From: Neoceratodus forsteri
Taxonomy: Eukaryota; Chordata; Ceratodontiformes; Ceratodontidae
Length of the DNA stretch: 64,000 bases
Direction: 5' to 3'
NCBI GenBank assembly: GCA_016271365.2
Contig: CM057450.1
Coordinates: 1,805,755,967-1,805,819,966 of the forward strand
Below are positions 33,559 to 44,490 of the stretch, one piece after another (within the stretch, counting starts at the first letter, position 1; every line of letters starts with the position of its first letter). Both the position numbers and the translations under genes were made by a program. A model generated the notes under the pieces. It saw only the letters and a list, made by a program, of their open reading frames with translations. It ran no database searches and was not told where the DNA came from.

Positions 33559-35178
33559 TGTAACCCCCCTGCAAATGGGGGTTCCCAAAAGACTTCCAGG
33601 AGCTTGCTTGAATGCTCCAAGCCTGAATGGTGTTTGGCATTTAAGCCATTTATCAGTGAGTGTTTTTAGAACCTCTGGTACTGTCTCTTTAAGAACTGTC
33701 TGCTTGCAGACATAATTAGATTGTATGGGGGACTGTGTGTTTCTTTGATTGAGTACCACTCAAGCTGCCAATTCACTTCATTTTTGCAGTCACTAGGAGT
33801 GCAAAGGGAACCTATCTGAAAATGTAACTGTTTGCCAGAAATTATTTAGAGTAATAATGAAATTACAGTTTGTCTAACCTGCTTTCTTTGCAGTCAGAAC
33901 TGTGTCTGCTAGTTCCCCATTCTAGTTTTGAACTGCTGAACTGGACCAATCAGTGTGGGGTAAGCTAGCTCTAAAATGGTGCCTTGGACGAATCAGAACT
34001 TGGACTCATAATCTGAGCCAGCCACAAGAGGATTGTATGGGCAGTGACTCTGGGAGATGTAGTTTAGACTTCAGTGCCTTTTTGGACCAACAGCAGCAGT
34101 CTATTGTGAGTGACAGCCAATCCAGTCAAGAACTGGGAGGAACTCAAAGGAAGTGCCCGGTTTTGTCGGTTGGAGTTTCAGTTGAGCTTTGGCAGTGAAG
34201 AAGGAAGGAGCCCTGTGCTTTTTCAGTGTGCAGTTTTAGTCAAAAACTGTGTAAGGCCCAGAGTTCGGTCTGCAGCTTGTGTAACAGCTTGTTAGGACTG
34301 AATCCGTCCTGTGAAGAGAATCAAAGGATATCTGAAGAGTAGAAACCAGGCTCACCCTGTAGAAGACTGGAGGAATTGCTGAAAATTGCACTCGGTCTGT
34401 CAGGAACTGAATCTGCTGTGTGTTCTCCCGGGTATTGTGCAGTAATTGCGATCGGGATACAGATGCAGCCTGCCTGGTATAGTGCTTTCTTTTATATAAA
34501 TGTGTGAAGAGGTTTGTGTACCTCAAGTGAGCCCTGCTGATATTGAAGGACCCTATCTTATTTGGAGGTCGTGAGTACTAATTCAGGGTCGCTCCTGTTG
34601 AATTGCCACATTAAATCCAAATGGAATTACTGTACTGCTGACTGTTTAATTTTCCTTTTCTCTGTGTGAAAGGCCCCTACCAGCTGCCACGGTTTGGACT
34701 AGCTACTAGGGCTTGGGTACCCAGGGACAGTAACTGATAGGGATAGGCCTGTGCACAGAGCCATAGGTAGATTATTAGAGTGATAAGCTAATTAACCTGA
34801 TTTCCCCTGTCCTTGTTATATCCCCTAAATAAATCAGAGCTGCTTGTTTCAGCAAAGTTATACTGCCTGAGGTATTTGTCTATGTTAAAGTACTGTACTG
34901 TGATTGTTGCACTGTATCTCATTTCACAGGAGGTCCCAGTGCCGGAACCAGTCCTGGGGATAAGTGTATCTGTGAAGGTAATTCTGATATATTGTGTGGG
35001 CCACTAGTGGGAAGAAAGGGGGTTGCAGTGTCCCAGAGGGCTGTGACCAAGTTAGTTTAACTATTGCAAACCCTGACCTCTGGGTGGAGGCACCCGCCAT
35101 TGGATCCAGCCCTCAACCTGTTAGTGGCAAATCAGGCAGGGGTAGTAGCCCCTGGGATAGCGCCATCTAGGGGTTACA
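33559..35178 (+). repeat. Gypsy 5-prime LTR
   Basis: 1,620 bp, starting TGTAACCCCCCTGCAAATGG and ending CTAGGGGTTACA. A short inverted pair sits at the ends (TGTAACCCC and GGGGTTACA). The promoter and poly(A) signal should lie inside; AAATAAATC near 34827 is a possible signal. Confidence 0.93.
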
Positions 35179-35244
35179 TCTTGGAGCTCACGCTGGGATT
35201 GTGTGTCCTCTAGTGGCCATATTCTGAACCACTGTTAAGAAAAA

Positions 35245-36870
35245 ATGGGTACCCGACAGAAGTGGCTGTGCACCGGCTGGTGGAGTGGTGTACTGGGGAG
35301 GCGATCGACTCCCAAAATGCTATGCTTATCCTGGACATCCCTGGGTATCATCTAGGACACTGTGCAGGAGTACTTTCCAAGGTGGAAGGTTTACAAAACC
35401 CTGTGGTGGTGGGTCGGCATGCTAATCTGCTCATCCACACTTTCCTGGCCCTAGTAGAGTTTAAGGATCCCATAGATAGCTCCAAAGTGCCACAGACCAT
35501 TACCCCAGAGGAGCCCTCACTGCTTGAGAGTGATAACTAGGACAGTAAAGACCCGGGGGGGAATGAGCCCACACCACTATCTGAAACTTTTGAGGAGAAA
35601 TTTGCTAAATGGTTGCTGGGGGAAGGGAAAACTGTGGAGGACTTGAAGAAACTATTCTTGCCACCTGGGGGTGTTCCTCCCCCAACACCCTCTCCCGCTC
35701 CAGTACCCGTAATGGTGGCTGAACCAATGCAGACTCCTATTTCTGCACCTGCCATTAGTCACGACTCTTACCGAAGGTTTAGGATCTTCTCTGGCACCCT
35801 CCCCACCCCCCAAGGGGAGGATGACTGGGAGACCTGGATAGACTATGTTGCCCCCCAAGTGCTAGAATGGCAATGCTCGGAAGGCGAAAAGCGAAAGAGG
35901 GTTAGTGAGAGCCTCCGAGGTCCTGCCCTGGCTACCATCCGTGCTAAACGGGCCAGTAACCCTGAAGCAACTGCACAGGCCTATCTTGAGGCCTTGGAGA
36001 ATGTGTATGGGAGCCCAGATTCTGATGAGGACCTATGGTGGAGAGTAAGAAATGCACAACAGTACCAAGGGGAGTTGTTGTCTGTGTATGTCTCTCGGCT
36101 GGAAAAATTGTTGCAAGAATGCCTCAGAAAGGGTAGTTTGCCAGCGATTGAACTGGACCGAACCAGACTGGACAGAATCCTTAAGTCTGCCCCCTTCTCA
36201 GAACTGCTGTTGCTTCAGTTACGCCTGGCAAATCGACTGGAATCCCCACCCTCCTATGATGAGTTAATGAGAGAAATTCGAGGAGTTGAGAAAAGGCGAC
36301 CTCGGGAGGGACCTGTACCAACAGCTGTGGCTACGACCCAAGTGACTGAGGGTGACCCATCAAGTGAAGTTCAGGGGCAGAGGTTGACAGTCAATGAGTG
36401 CTCTGACAAGGAAAAAGATATGCCACAATGGGGCGAACTGTTGAGAGAGAGATCCGGGAATTCAAAAACAGTCCCTTTATGAAGGCCACGCCTGCAAGTA
36501 CGGGCCCTGACCTATATCCGACTGCATCTGCTATGGGGGTGGGGGTACTCACCCATGTATCTCCTGCTGATAACAGCTCCAAACACAATTCCTTGACCAT
36601 GGAAGTGGAGAAACTGACGAGATGTCTCCAAATACTTATCGCGCCGCAGACAGAGATGGCACCCAGGTTTCCAGTTAGTAATACCCCCGCCCTGGCTCCC
36701 AGTGTGGCGCCTCAGCCAGCTCAAACTCCAGAAAGTATGTTTTGCTATAATTGTGGGGAAGATGGGCACATGAAAAGGAATGCCAGTCCCCAAAAGACAC
36801 TGACAAAGTTGCATATAGGCTACAAGGAGAGCTTGGAGAACAAATCAGTGGTTAAGAGGTGCACGACATG
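35245..36870 (+). pseudogene. Gypsy Gag, PNMA-like, broken
   Basis: Capsid protein of the element. An ATG at 35245 is one base out of frame with the first block, which reads RLVEWCTGEAIDSQNAMLIL then DIPG, like the N-terminus of PNMA proteins. After a TAG at 35538-35540 the same frame continues with a proline-rich linker and the capsid core: RRFRIFSGTLPTPQGEDDWE, EWQCSEGEKRKRVSESLRGP and EALENVYGSPDSDEDL. The SLRGPA and FSG...GE..WE patterns are hallmarks of PNMA and related gypsy Gags. A frameshift near 36430-36480 precedes a CCHC knuckle (CYNCGEDGH, 36743) whose last Cys is lost to a frame change. Confidence 0.8.
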
Positions 36871-37380
36871 ATCCCAGTGAGGGCACCAAAAATGCTAATT
36901 CACGCCTTTTGTGGCAAGGTCAGTTGCCCAGGCCCCACTACCGCCTCTCCAGACTGGTCCAGAATAGTGGGTCCCTCCATGGAGACCACTGTAAAGGTGA
37001 ATGGAGTGTCTACAAGAGCTGTATTAGACAGTGGCTCCCAAGTGACAATTATGTTCCAGGATTGGTATCAGAAGCATTTGTCAGGCGTACCCTTACAACC
37101 ATTAGAAGGACTGCATGTATGGGGTTAAGTGAGAAGGCCTACCCTATTCGGGTATATCCGAATTTGGCTGTCTTTCCCCACCTCCGTGGCTGGAGTGGCG
37201 AACAAGTAGAGACCCTAGCCTTAGTGTGTCCCCCACTGGACTGTATGATGGTGTCCCTTTGTTGATTGGAACAAATGCTCATATGTTCGGAAGGCTGGCA
37301 CAGTTGTGTTATGAAAAACAGGGGTCAAAGACTAGTAGAGCTTTAGAGTTCGGCTTTAATTAAGAAGGCCTATGAGGCAC
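36871..37380 (+). pseudogene. Gypsy protease region, broken
   Basis: The aspartic protease signature VSTRAVLDSGSQVTIMF spans about 37009-37059, with the catalytic Asp in LDSGS. The flap and C-terminal parts continue into another frame after a stop at about 37126. It would normally process Gag-Pol. Confidence 0.75.
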
Positions 37381-37599
37381 AGAGATGCTGAAAAACAGAA
37401 CCAGAGGAACCGGTCGGAATTGTATGGAAGAAGGATCCTGAGTCTCTGATCCTGGCAAATGCCCAGTGTACCTTACAGGGAGAGGTCCGTATCAGAAAGG
37501 ATGTTAAGAATAAAATATTAATGTTGGATGCACCAGGCGATGGAAAATTGCCAGAGGGACTGCTGGTCAAGCCTAGTATTTTGCCGCTAGAGCCCATGC

Positions 37600-38600
37600 T
37601 TATGCCAGAAGGGTAATGGTCCAAGTTCATAATGTGTCTGAAAGAGACATTCGAGTAAACAGAGGTTGCATCCTGGCTAATGTGCATTGTGCAGACACTG
37701 CAGTGCTACCCAGCAGCAAGAGTTCAGGAAGAATGACAGAGTAACGCCTGACTTGTTTGATTTCGCGACTCCCGCTGCCAGCTGAATGGAAAGTGAGGAT
37801 CAGTGAGAAGCTTGCCCAGAGAGACCAGGTGTTTTCTTTAAAGGAATGGGATGTAGGATGCGTGCAGGAGCTGAGCACAATATCGGCTGCATGACGAAAG
37901 AACCATTTCGTGAGAGGTCTCGACGCCTGGCACCTGCTGAGCATAGATGATGTGAGGCAGCATCTGCAAGAGATGTTAGCTGCTGGTGTGTACAAGAATC
38001 CAGAAGCCTTATGCTTCCCCATTGTGGTAGTGAGGAAAAGAATGGAACAGTAAGGATATTGTGTGGATTATCGCACCTTAAACCGGCGGACTATCCTGAT
38101 CAGTACACAATGCCCCGCATTCAGGATGCTTTGGACTGCCTAAGCGGGAGCAAGTGGTTCTCTGTGCTGGATCTCCGCGGTGGGTACTACCAGATCCTGA
38201 TGGCCCCAGAGGACCGTGAGAAGACAGCCTTTATCTGTCCGCTGGCTTCTATGAATTCATGAGGATGCCTCAAGGATTTCAGGTGCCCCAGCCACTTTTC
38301 AACGATTGATGGAGCGTGCAGTGGGGACATGAACTTACTAGAGTGCCTGGTATACCTAGATGATGTTATTGTGTTTGGCAGCTCACTGGAGGAACATGAG
38401 AGCAGATTATTTAAGGTATTGGACCGACTGGAGGACTTTGGCCTTAAACTGTCCATTGATAAGTGTCAACTCTTTCAAACATCAGTAAAGTATGTGGGAC
38501 ACATAGTATCCACCGAGGAATAGAGACCGACCCAAGTAAAGTTGAGGCCTTGACCACCTGGCCACAGCCAAAAATCTAAAAAGAACTGCAAAGATTCCTG
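37600..38600 (+). pseudogene. Gypsy reverse transcriptase, broken
   Basis: Blocks in order: YPDQYTMPRIQDALDCLSGS, KWFSVLDLRGGYYQILMAPE, then a frame change at about 38250. After it come MPQGFQ, and LECLVYLDDVIVFGSSLEEH with YLDD at 38353-38364, FGLKLSIDKCQLFQTSVKYV and GHIVS. These are standard Ty3/gypsy RT motifs. A TAG at 38521 and frameshifts on both sides break the gene. Confidence 0.85.
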
Positions 38601-39284
38601 GGATTCTGTGGTTGATATCGGAGCTTCATCAAGGACTATTCAAGAGTGATCCGCTTTACTTAACCTTACTCAAGGGTATCCCCAACCCACAAAAATACCA
38701 AAAGTCAGCGTCCCTCAAGACTGAAAGAGTGTATTTTCATCCGAGTGAAGTATTTGGGGCCCGCTGGACTCCTGATTGTGAGACTGCTTTTCATGAGATC
38801 ATATATCAACTTACCCATGCTCCAGTGCTGGCCTATGCCGATCCAAGAAAACCTTACGTCCTGCACACTGATGCTAGCTTGCAAGGGTTGGGGGCTGTGT
38901 TGTACCAAGAGCACGAGAATGGCCTGAGACCAGTGGCCTTTGCCAGTAGAAGCCTGACCCCATCCGAAAAGAACTATCCTGTACATAAGTTAGAGTTCCT
39001 AGCTTTGAAGTGGGCTATTGTTGACCAATTCCATGAGTACTTGTATGGGGCTAAAATACTAGTAAAAACTGACAATAATCCTTTGACCTATGTGCAGACC
39101 TCAGCTAAGTTGGATGCCACTGGCCATAGGTGGCTTTCTGCATTATCTACATATGACTATGCTCTCGAATACCGAGCAGGTCTGAACCACATAGATGCTG
39201 ATGCTCTCTCCCGGAGGCCTGTTCCCCAGAATGATTGGGTCCGATTGGCAGAACCTGACATTCGGCACTCTGCCGAAGTTTGAC
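38601..39284 (+). pseudogene. Gypsy RNase H domain
   Basis: A 223-codon open stretch. It contains WTPDCETAFHEIIYQLTHAP, the RNase H start PYVLHTDASLQGLGAVLYQE, ASRSLTPSEKNYPVHKLEFL (catalytic Glu), VKTDNNPLTYV, and YRAGLNHIDADALSRRP. Spacing is normal for gypsy. It removes RNA from the RNA/DNA hybrid. Confidence 0.88.
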
Positions 39285-40701
39285 AGGGAGGAACAAATGT
39301 CCACGGACGCAGTGGACTGCATGGTGGATTGCTTGGGACCCTCTGAGAATTGCATACCTGCTGCTTATTGCCACTTTTCTGCAATAGACATTGGTACACT
39401 GCCTCAGCTGGACAATGACAGTATTCGGCGGGCTCAATCCCGCGATCCCATGATCAAAGCAGCTTTGGAAGCCCTCTATGCAGGAAAAGATGTGTCCAAA
39501 TTACGCTCCACTGATTTGAGAACTGCACTGTTATACAAAGAAGGTCCTAAGTTGAAACTGATCAATAAACTGTTATACAGAGAAACAGTAGACAGAGGGG
39601 GACAAGTAGACAAACAACAACTAGTGCTGCCCACTGCCTTTCGAGACTCAGTACTGAGGTCCTTGCACAACCATGGGGCACCTTGGTATAGACAGAACAC
39701 TTGACTTGGTGAGATCCAGATTCTATTGGCCTAAGATGGGGGCTGATGTGGAGCAACACATTCGAACTTGTAGTCACTGCTTACAGAGGAAAGCTTTGCC
39801 CCAGAGGGCTGCCCTTGTTAACATCACCACCAGTGCACCCATGGAGCTGGTCTGTATTGATTTTCTGAGTTTGGAGTCAGATCAAAGAAATATCAGTAAT
39901 GTGCTGGTGGTCACTGACCATTTCACGAGATATGCCAAGCTTCCCACCAAAGACCAGAAAGCATCCACTGTGGCCAAAGTACTTGTAGAAAACTTTTTGT
40001 TCACTATGGGGCTCCACAAAGAATCCATTCTGATCAAGGGAGAGACTTTGAGAGTCGTCTGATCAAAGAGATGCTTTCTCTGTGGGGAGTGCGAAGTCCA
40101 GAACCACTCCTTACCACCCCAGGGGGACCCACAGCCTGAACGTTTCAACTGCACTTTGCTAGATATGCTAGGCACCCTGCACCCAAAGGACAAGCCTAGA
40201 TGGAGCCAACAAATTAGCACCCTGGTACATGCTTATAACTGCACCAAAAGTGATGCCACTGGATTCTCCCCCTACCGCCTGATGTTTGGAAGAGAAGCTC
40301 GACTACCAGTAGATGTGTGTTTTGGGGTCTCTCCTGATGGGGTTCAAGCTGACAACTATTTACAGTATGTGCAAAAGTTAAAGGCCCAGCTAACTCATGC
40401 GTACCAACTGGCTCAAACCATGGCTGCCAAAAGAAATCTGGCCAACAAAGAAAGGTATGATAAAAAGGTGAAAGCACAGGAACTCCAGGAGGGAGATCGG
40501 GTATTGCTAAGAAATCTGGGACTGCATGGCAAGCACAAGATTGCTGACAGATGGCACCATCTCCCTCACATTGTAGTGGGCAAACTAGATGATCTGCCAG
40601 TGTACAAAGTAAGGCCTGAGAATAATTCAAAAGATGTAAAAACAATGCATAGAAATCATTTACTGCCCATTGGACAAATCTTAATTGAGTCTGAGCCCTA
40701 G
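39285..40701 (+). pseudogene. Gypsy integrase, broken
   Basis: The integrase inserts the DNA copy. The linker (39285-39670) leads to a His/Cys finger, seen as FYWPKMGADVEQHIRTCSHC. The catalytic core starts MELVCIDFLSLES (first Asp) with VVTDHFTRYAKLP. The second Asp block lies in another reading frame at about 40030-40060, after a one-base shift. The Glu region is in PERFNCTLLDMLGTL near 40137. The C-terminal part keeps YNCTKSDATGFSPYRLMFGR and GDRVLLRNLG, the GPY-like end. Confidence 0.85.
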
Positions 40702-41743
40702 AAGATGCCCCTCTGGACCAGTGACTAGAGCTGCTGCTAAGAAAAGATCAAGAAAGTCTGCACCTACAGAAGCAAAGTTAAAGTGTTCCCTCCACAAGTC
40801 CCAGTTGAGCATGACTGTCAGTCCATATCGGAAGAAAGTGAGAGTGACTTTGAATACTATCCTTCTACGAACTGAGTCAATTGTTTCGGGGCAATCCCTA
40901 GTCAATACTGGAGATGAAGCTGGGCCTTCTGGACTGTCTAAGCCCCAGCTTCATCCCTGGAGCCAATGCTCCCAGAAAGTGAAGTGCAAAGCATCAGATC
41001 AGATGAAATGGAATCATTGTGCATGGTTGAACTGTTTGAGCTTTCAGGAGAAAATGATAGATTGGGGCAGACTGGTGATACACCCGAACAAGAAGAGTAT
41101 TTTGAGTGCCCTGACAGTCCACTGCCAGTGTCCAAAAGCTCTCCATGCGAGCCAAATGTTGTGGACTCAGAACTGTAACTCCTGGAGCTGAAAGTGCCCC
41201 AAGTTCTAGCCTCTCTACCCCCATGGAGACTCCCCTGACAAGTGAGGACAATGCTGAAAATGAGGCTCAGAGTGCAGAGACTATAACAGTTCCCCCTAGA
41301 AAGACTGGTCGAGCTGTAAAGCCTGTGGTGCACCTCAGTTATGATTCACTTGGGAGGCCTGTGGACTTGCCTCTCAATGTTGTCCATAAAGGAGTGTATG
41401 TGTCCCCGAGCTCATTGCCCAAACTGAGCATCAGTGCTAACTCCAAGTTACTTGTGTTGCCTCTAGTATGGTGCCCTTGCCCCATCCAGCCCCAAGGTAA
41501 CTGATAGGAAGGCCCCTCTCTTCAGGTTTCATGTACAAGAGGTAATAACTGAGTTATGGTACAATGTGTATGTAATACTGTGTAAAGAGTGACGTACTGC
41601 AATGTTTCAGAAATGTGTTCTTGGTAAAATGATATATTGACTGATGATTACATGTGCGAGCCTAATGCAAATGTATATGGTTGCAGTTGAAACTTATGGT
41701 ACTTGCTTGACGCGGACGTCAAGCTTTCCCAGGCCAGGAAGGG
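40702..41743 (+). other. Gypsy Pol C-terminal tail and polypurine tract
   Basis: Open but frame-shifting sequence after the integrase. It ends with a conserved-looking block RKTGRAVKPVVHLSYDSLGR PVDLPLN near 41299-41378, common at gypsy Pol ends. The bases just before the 3-prime LTR, AGGCCAGGAAGGG (41731-41743), are the likely polypurine primer for plus-strand synthesis. Confidence 0.65.
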
Positions 41744-43359
41744 TGTAACCCCCCTGCAAATGGGGGTTCCCAAAAGACTTCCAGGAGCTTGCTTGAATGC
41801 TCCATGCCTGAATGGTGTTTGGCATTTAAGCCATTTATCAGTGAGTGTTTTTAGAACCTCTGGTACTGTCTCTTTAAGAGCTGTCTGCTTGCAGACATAA
41901 TTAGTTTGTATGGGGACTGTGTGTTTCTTTGATTGAGTACCACCTAAGCTGCTGCCAATTCACTTCATTTTGCAGTCACTAGAGTGCAAAGGAACCTATC
42001 TGAAAGATGTAACTGTTTGCCAGAAATTATTTAGAGTAATAATGAAATTACAGTTTGTCTAACCTGCTTTCTTTGCAGTCAGAACTGTGTCTGCTAGTTC
42101 CCATTCTAGTTTTGAACTGCTGAACTAAACCAATCAGTGTGGGGTAAGCTAGCTCTAAAATGGTGCAATGAATCAGAACTTGGACTCATAATCTGAGCCA
42201 GCCACAAGAGGATTGTATGGGCAGTGACTCTGGGAGATGTAGTTTAGACTTCAGTGCCTTTTTGGACCAACAGCAGCAGTCTATTGTGAGTGACAGCCAA
42301 TCCAGTCAAGAACTGGGAGGAACTCAAAGGAAGTGCCGGTTTTGTCGGTTGGAGTTTCAGTTGAGCTTTGGCAGTGAAGAAGGAAGGAGCCCTGTGCTTT
42401 TCAGTGTGCAGTTTTAGTCAAAAACTGTGTAAGGCCCAGAGTTCGGTCTGCAGCTTGTGTAACAGCTTGTTAGGACTGAATCCGTCCTGTAAGAGAATCA
42501 AAGGATATCTGAAGAGTAGAAACCAGGCTCACCCTGTAGAAGACTGGAGGAATTGCTGAAAATTGCACTCGGTCTGTCAGAGACTGAATCTGCTGTGTGT
42601 TCTCCCGGTATTGTGCAGTAATTGCGATCGGATACAGATGCAGCCTGCCTGGTATAGTGCTTTCTTTTATATAAATGTGTGAAGAGGTTTGTGTACCTCA
42701 AGTGAGCCCTGCTTGATATTGAAGGACCCTATCTTATTTGGAGGTCGTGAGTACTAATTCAGGGTCGCTCCCTGTTGAATTGCCACATTAAATCAAATGG
42801 AATTACTGTACTGCTGACTGTTTAATTTTCCTTTTCTCTGTGTGAAAGGGCCCCTACCAGCTGCCACGGTTTGGACTAGCCACTGGGCTTGGGTACCCAG
42901 GGACAGTAACTGATAGGGATAGGCCTGTGCACAGAGCCATAAATAGATTATTAGAGTGATAAGCTAATTTACCTGATTTCCCCTGTCCTTGTTATATCCC
43001 CCTAAATAAATCAGAGCTGCTTGTTTCAGCAAAGTTATACTGCCTGAGGTATTTGTCTATGTTAAAGTACTGTACTGTGATTGTTGCACTGTATCTCATT
43101 TCACAGGAGGTCCCAGTGCTGGAACCAGTCCTGGGGATAAGTGTATACTGTGAAGGTAATTCTGATATATTGTGTGGGCCACTTGTGGGAAGAAAGGGGG
43201 GTTGCAGTGTCCCAGAGGGCTGTGACCAAGTTAGTTTAACTATTGCAAACCCTGACCTCTGGGTGGAGGCACCCGGCATTGGATCCAGGCCCCTCAACCT
43301 GTTAGTGGCAAATCAGGCAGGGGTAGTAGCCCCTGGGATAGCGCCATCTAGGGGTTACA
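41744..43359 (+). repeat. Gypsy 3-prime LTR
   Basis: 1,616 bp, the same as the 5-prime LTR apart from scattered changes and short indels. It ends GGGGTTACA at 43359, followed by the CTTC duplication. Confidence 0.93.
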
Positions 43360-43828
43360 CTTCCATAGGGATAAAGTCCTAAGAACCAATAGGAGGTTCT
43401 TGCCCAAAGTGGTATCGAATTTTCATCTGAACCCATCTGTATCTCTCCCTGTGTGTTTCACTGACCATTTTTCCTCAGGGGAAAGAAGATTGCACAGTTT
43501 GGATGTTAAAAGGGCTCTTAGCTGCTACATAGAGCATACTAAGGCACACAGAAATGACTGTCTTCAATTGTTTCTCACTTATGGTGAAGTGGGGAAAGGT
43601 AAGCCTGCCACTAAAAGAACTATTGCCAGATGGATTGTTTCTTGTATACAACTCTGCTGTGACACATTGGGTAGAACACTCCCTTCAGGCCTGAGGGCTT
43701 ACTTGACTAGGGGTATAGCTGCTACTCTACCTGTGGCCAGAGATATATCCATGGTAGAGCTCTGTAAAGCAGCCGCCTGTAAAACTACATACATTCAGCA
43801 AACATTACTCCCTGGACATCCAGGCTAG
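43360..43828 (+). pseudogene. DIRS-A tyrosine recombinase, C-terminal part
   Basis: It resumes right after gypsy with FLPKVVSNFHLNPSVSLPVC and then GYL-like spacing to GKPATKRTIARWIVSCI. The catalytic block AYLTRGIAATLPVARDISMV has the Arg of HxxR, but Tyr occupies the usual His position (YLTR against HSTR in DIRS-B). The end reads ELCKAAACKTTYIQQTLL, where a Trp and the final nucleophile Tyr context have drifted. Stop at 43826. Removing gypsy and one CTTC restores the frame with the N-terminal part. Confidence 0.8.
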
Positions 43829-43921
43829 GAGAGATGTTAGGTTTGGCACAGCAGTACTGCAGAGCCTGTTCCAAAAGTAGGTTCTGCATTCCCTCCTCCA
43901 TAAAGAACAGCTTGGTAGTCT

Positions 43922-44021
43922 GCATTATGTCAGAATATAGCAAAACTTCATGTTGTTTGAAGAAAAAATTATTCACCATAGTAATGTTGTTTCTTCTAAT
44001 GGAATCTTGCTGTATTCTGAC
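43922..44021 (+). repeat. DIRS-A internal complementary region (circle junction)
   Basis: The first part, TTATGTCAGAATATAGCAAA then ACTTCATGTTGTTTGAAG, is the inverse of the left outer end. The second part, AAGAAAAAATTATTCACC then ATAGTAATGTTGTTTCTTCT, is the inverse of the right outer end. The parts meet at AAG (43960-43962), the complement of the CTT shared by both termini. This is the diagnostic DIRS feature used to complete the ends during replication. Confidence 0.9.
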
Positions 44022-44290
44022 CTCCCCCTGCCTCCCCTCTCAGAACCTAGTTTTTGGGAAGTGGGCTGGCAGGTACAGTGTTGCACCTCAGGGGTGTACC
44101 ATGTATCCCTCCCTCTTAAGGGTGGGGTAGCTGTTATTGTTACTTTTCTTGTGTTTTTATAGTAAATAGTGTCACTACCTTTCCTCCTTGGGTTCTCGAC
44201 CTGAGTCTTTTTGGACCCAAATGTTTTGCCCTTTGGCTATATGTTTTGAACAGTTTCCATAGTATAGTACTTAGTTAGTTAGTTTGCTCG

Positions 44291-44490
44291 TAAGAATCTG
44301 ATGGTTACACTGGGAAGTACCACAGACAGAGGTTTGAAAACTGATCTCGAGCTCAATATTCTATGCTTCTGCATAGAGTTAACTCTTTCCTCTCCGGGGC
44401 AGTTCAAATGCTGGGGCCAACTGCATTATTTCAGATACAGCAATACTCCATTAGAAGAAACAACATTACTATGGTGAGTAATTTTTTCTT
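44291..44490 (-). repeat. DIRS-A right inverted terminal repeat
   Basis: The inverse of the left repeat over about 150 bases, with an outer extension ending GGTGAGTAATTTTTTCTT at 44490. The extension is present in the internal complementary region, confirming the true end. Confidence 0.88.

Larger units (their letters stand above)
33559..43359 (+). mobile_element. Ty3/gypsy LTR retrotransposon with PNMA-like Gag
   Basis: A 9.8-kb element with two LTRs beginning TG and ending CA. The 4-bp host duplication CTTC lies at 33555-33558 and 43360-43363. The internal order Gag, protease, RT, RNase H, integrase defines Ty3/gypsy. No envelope gene is seen. The LTRs differ by scattered substitutions and one-base indels, so insertion is moderately recent, but Gag and Pol carry many breaks. 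It lies inside the DIRS-A recombinase gene in the same orientation. Confidence 0.93.
29233..44490 (+). mobile_element. DIRS-A tyrosine-recombinase retrotransposon, interrupted by gypsy
   Basis: DIRS elements insert through a circular DNA using a tyrosine recombinase. This copy has inverted terminal repeats (29233-29405 and 44291-44490), a Gag region, RT/RNase H, a region similar to the DIRS methyltransferase domain, a recombinase gene, and an internal repeat (43922-44021) complementary to both outer ends. Without the 9.8-kb gypsy it is about 5.45 kb, the usual DIRS size. Several stops make it inactive. No target duplication is expected or seen beyond a shared CTT. Confidence 0.92.

Noticed and set aside
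40685..41191. 168-codon frame after the integrase as an envelope gene
   Set aside because: No signal peptide, membrane segment or envelope motif. It is the drifting C-terminal tail of Pol.
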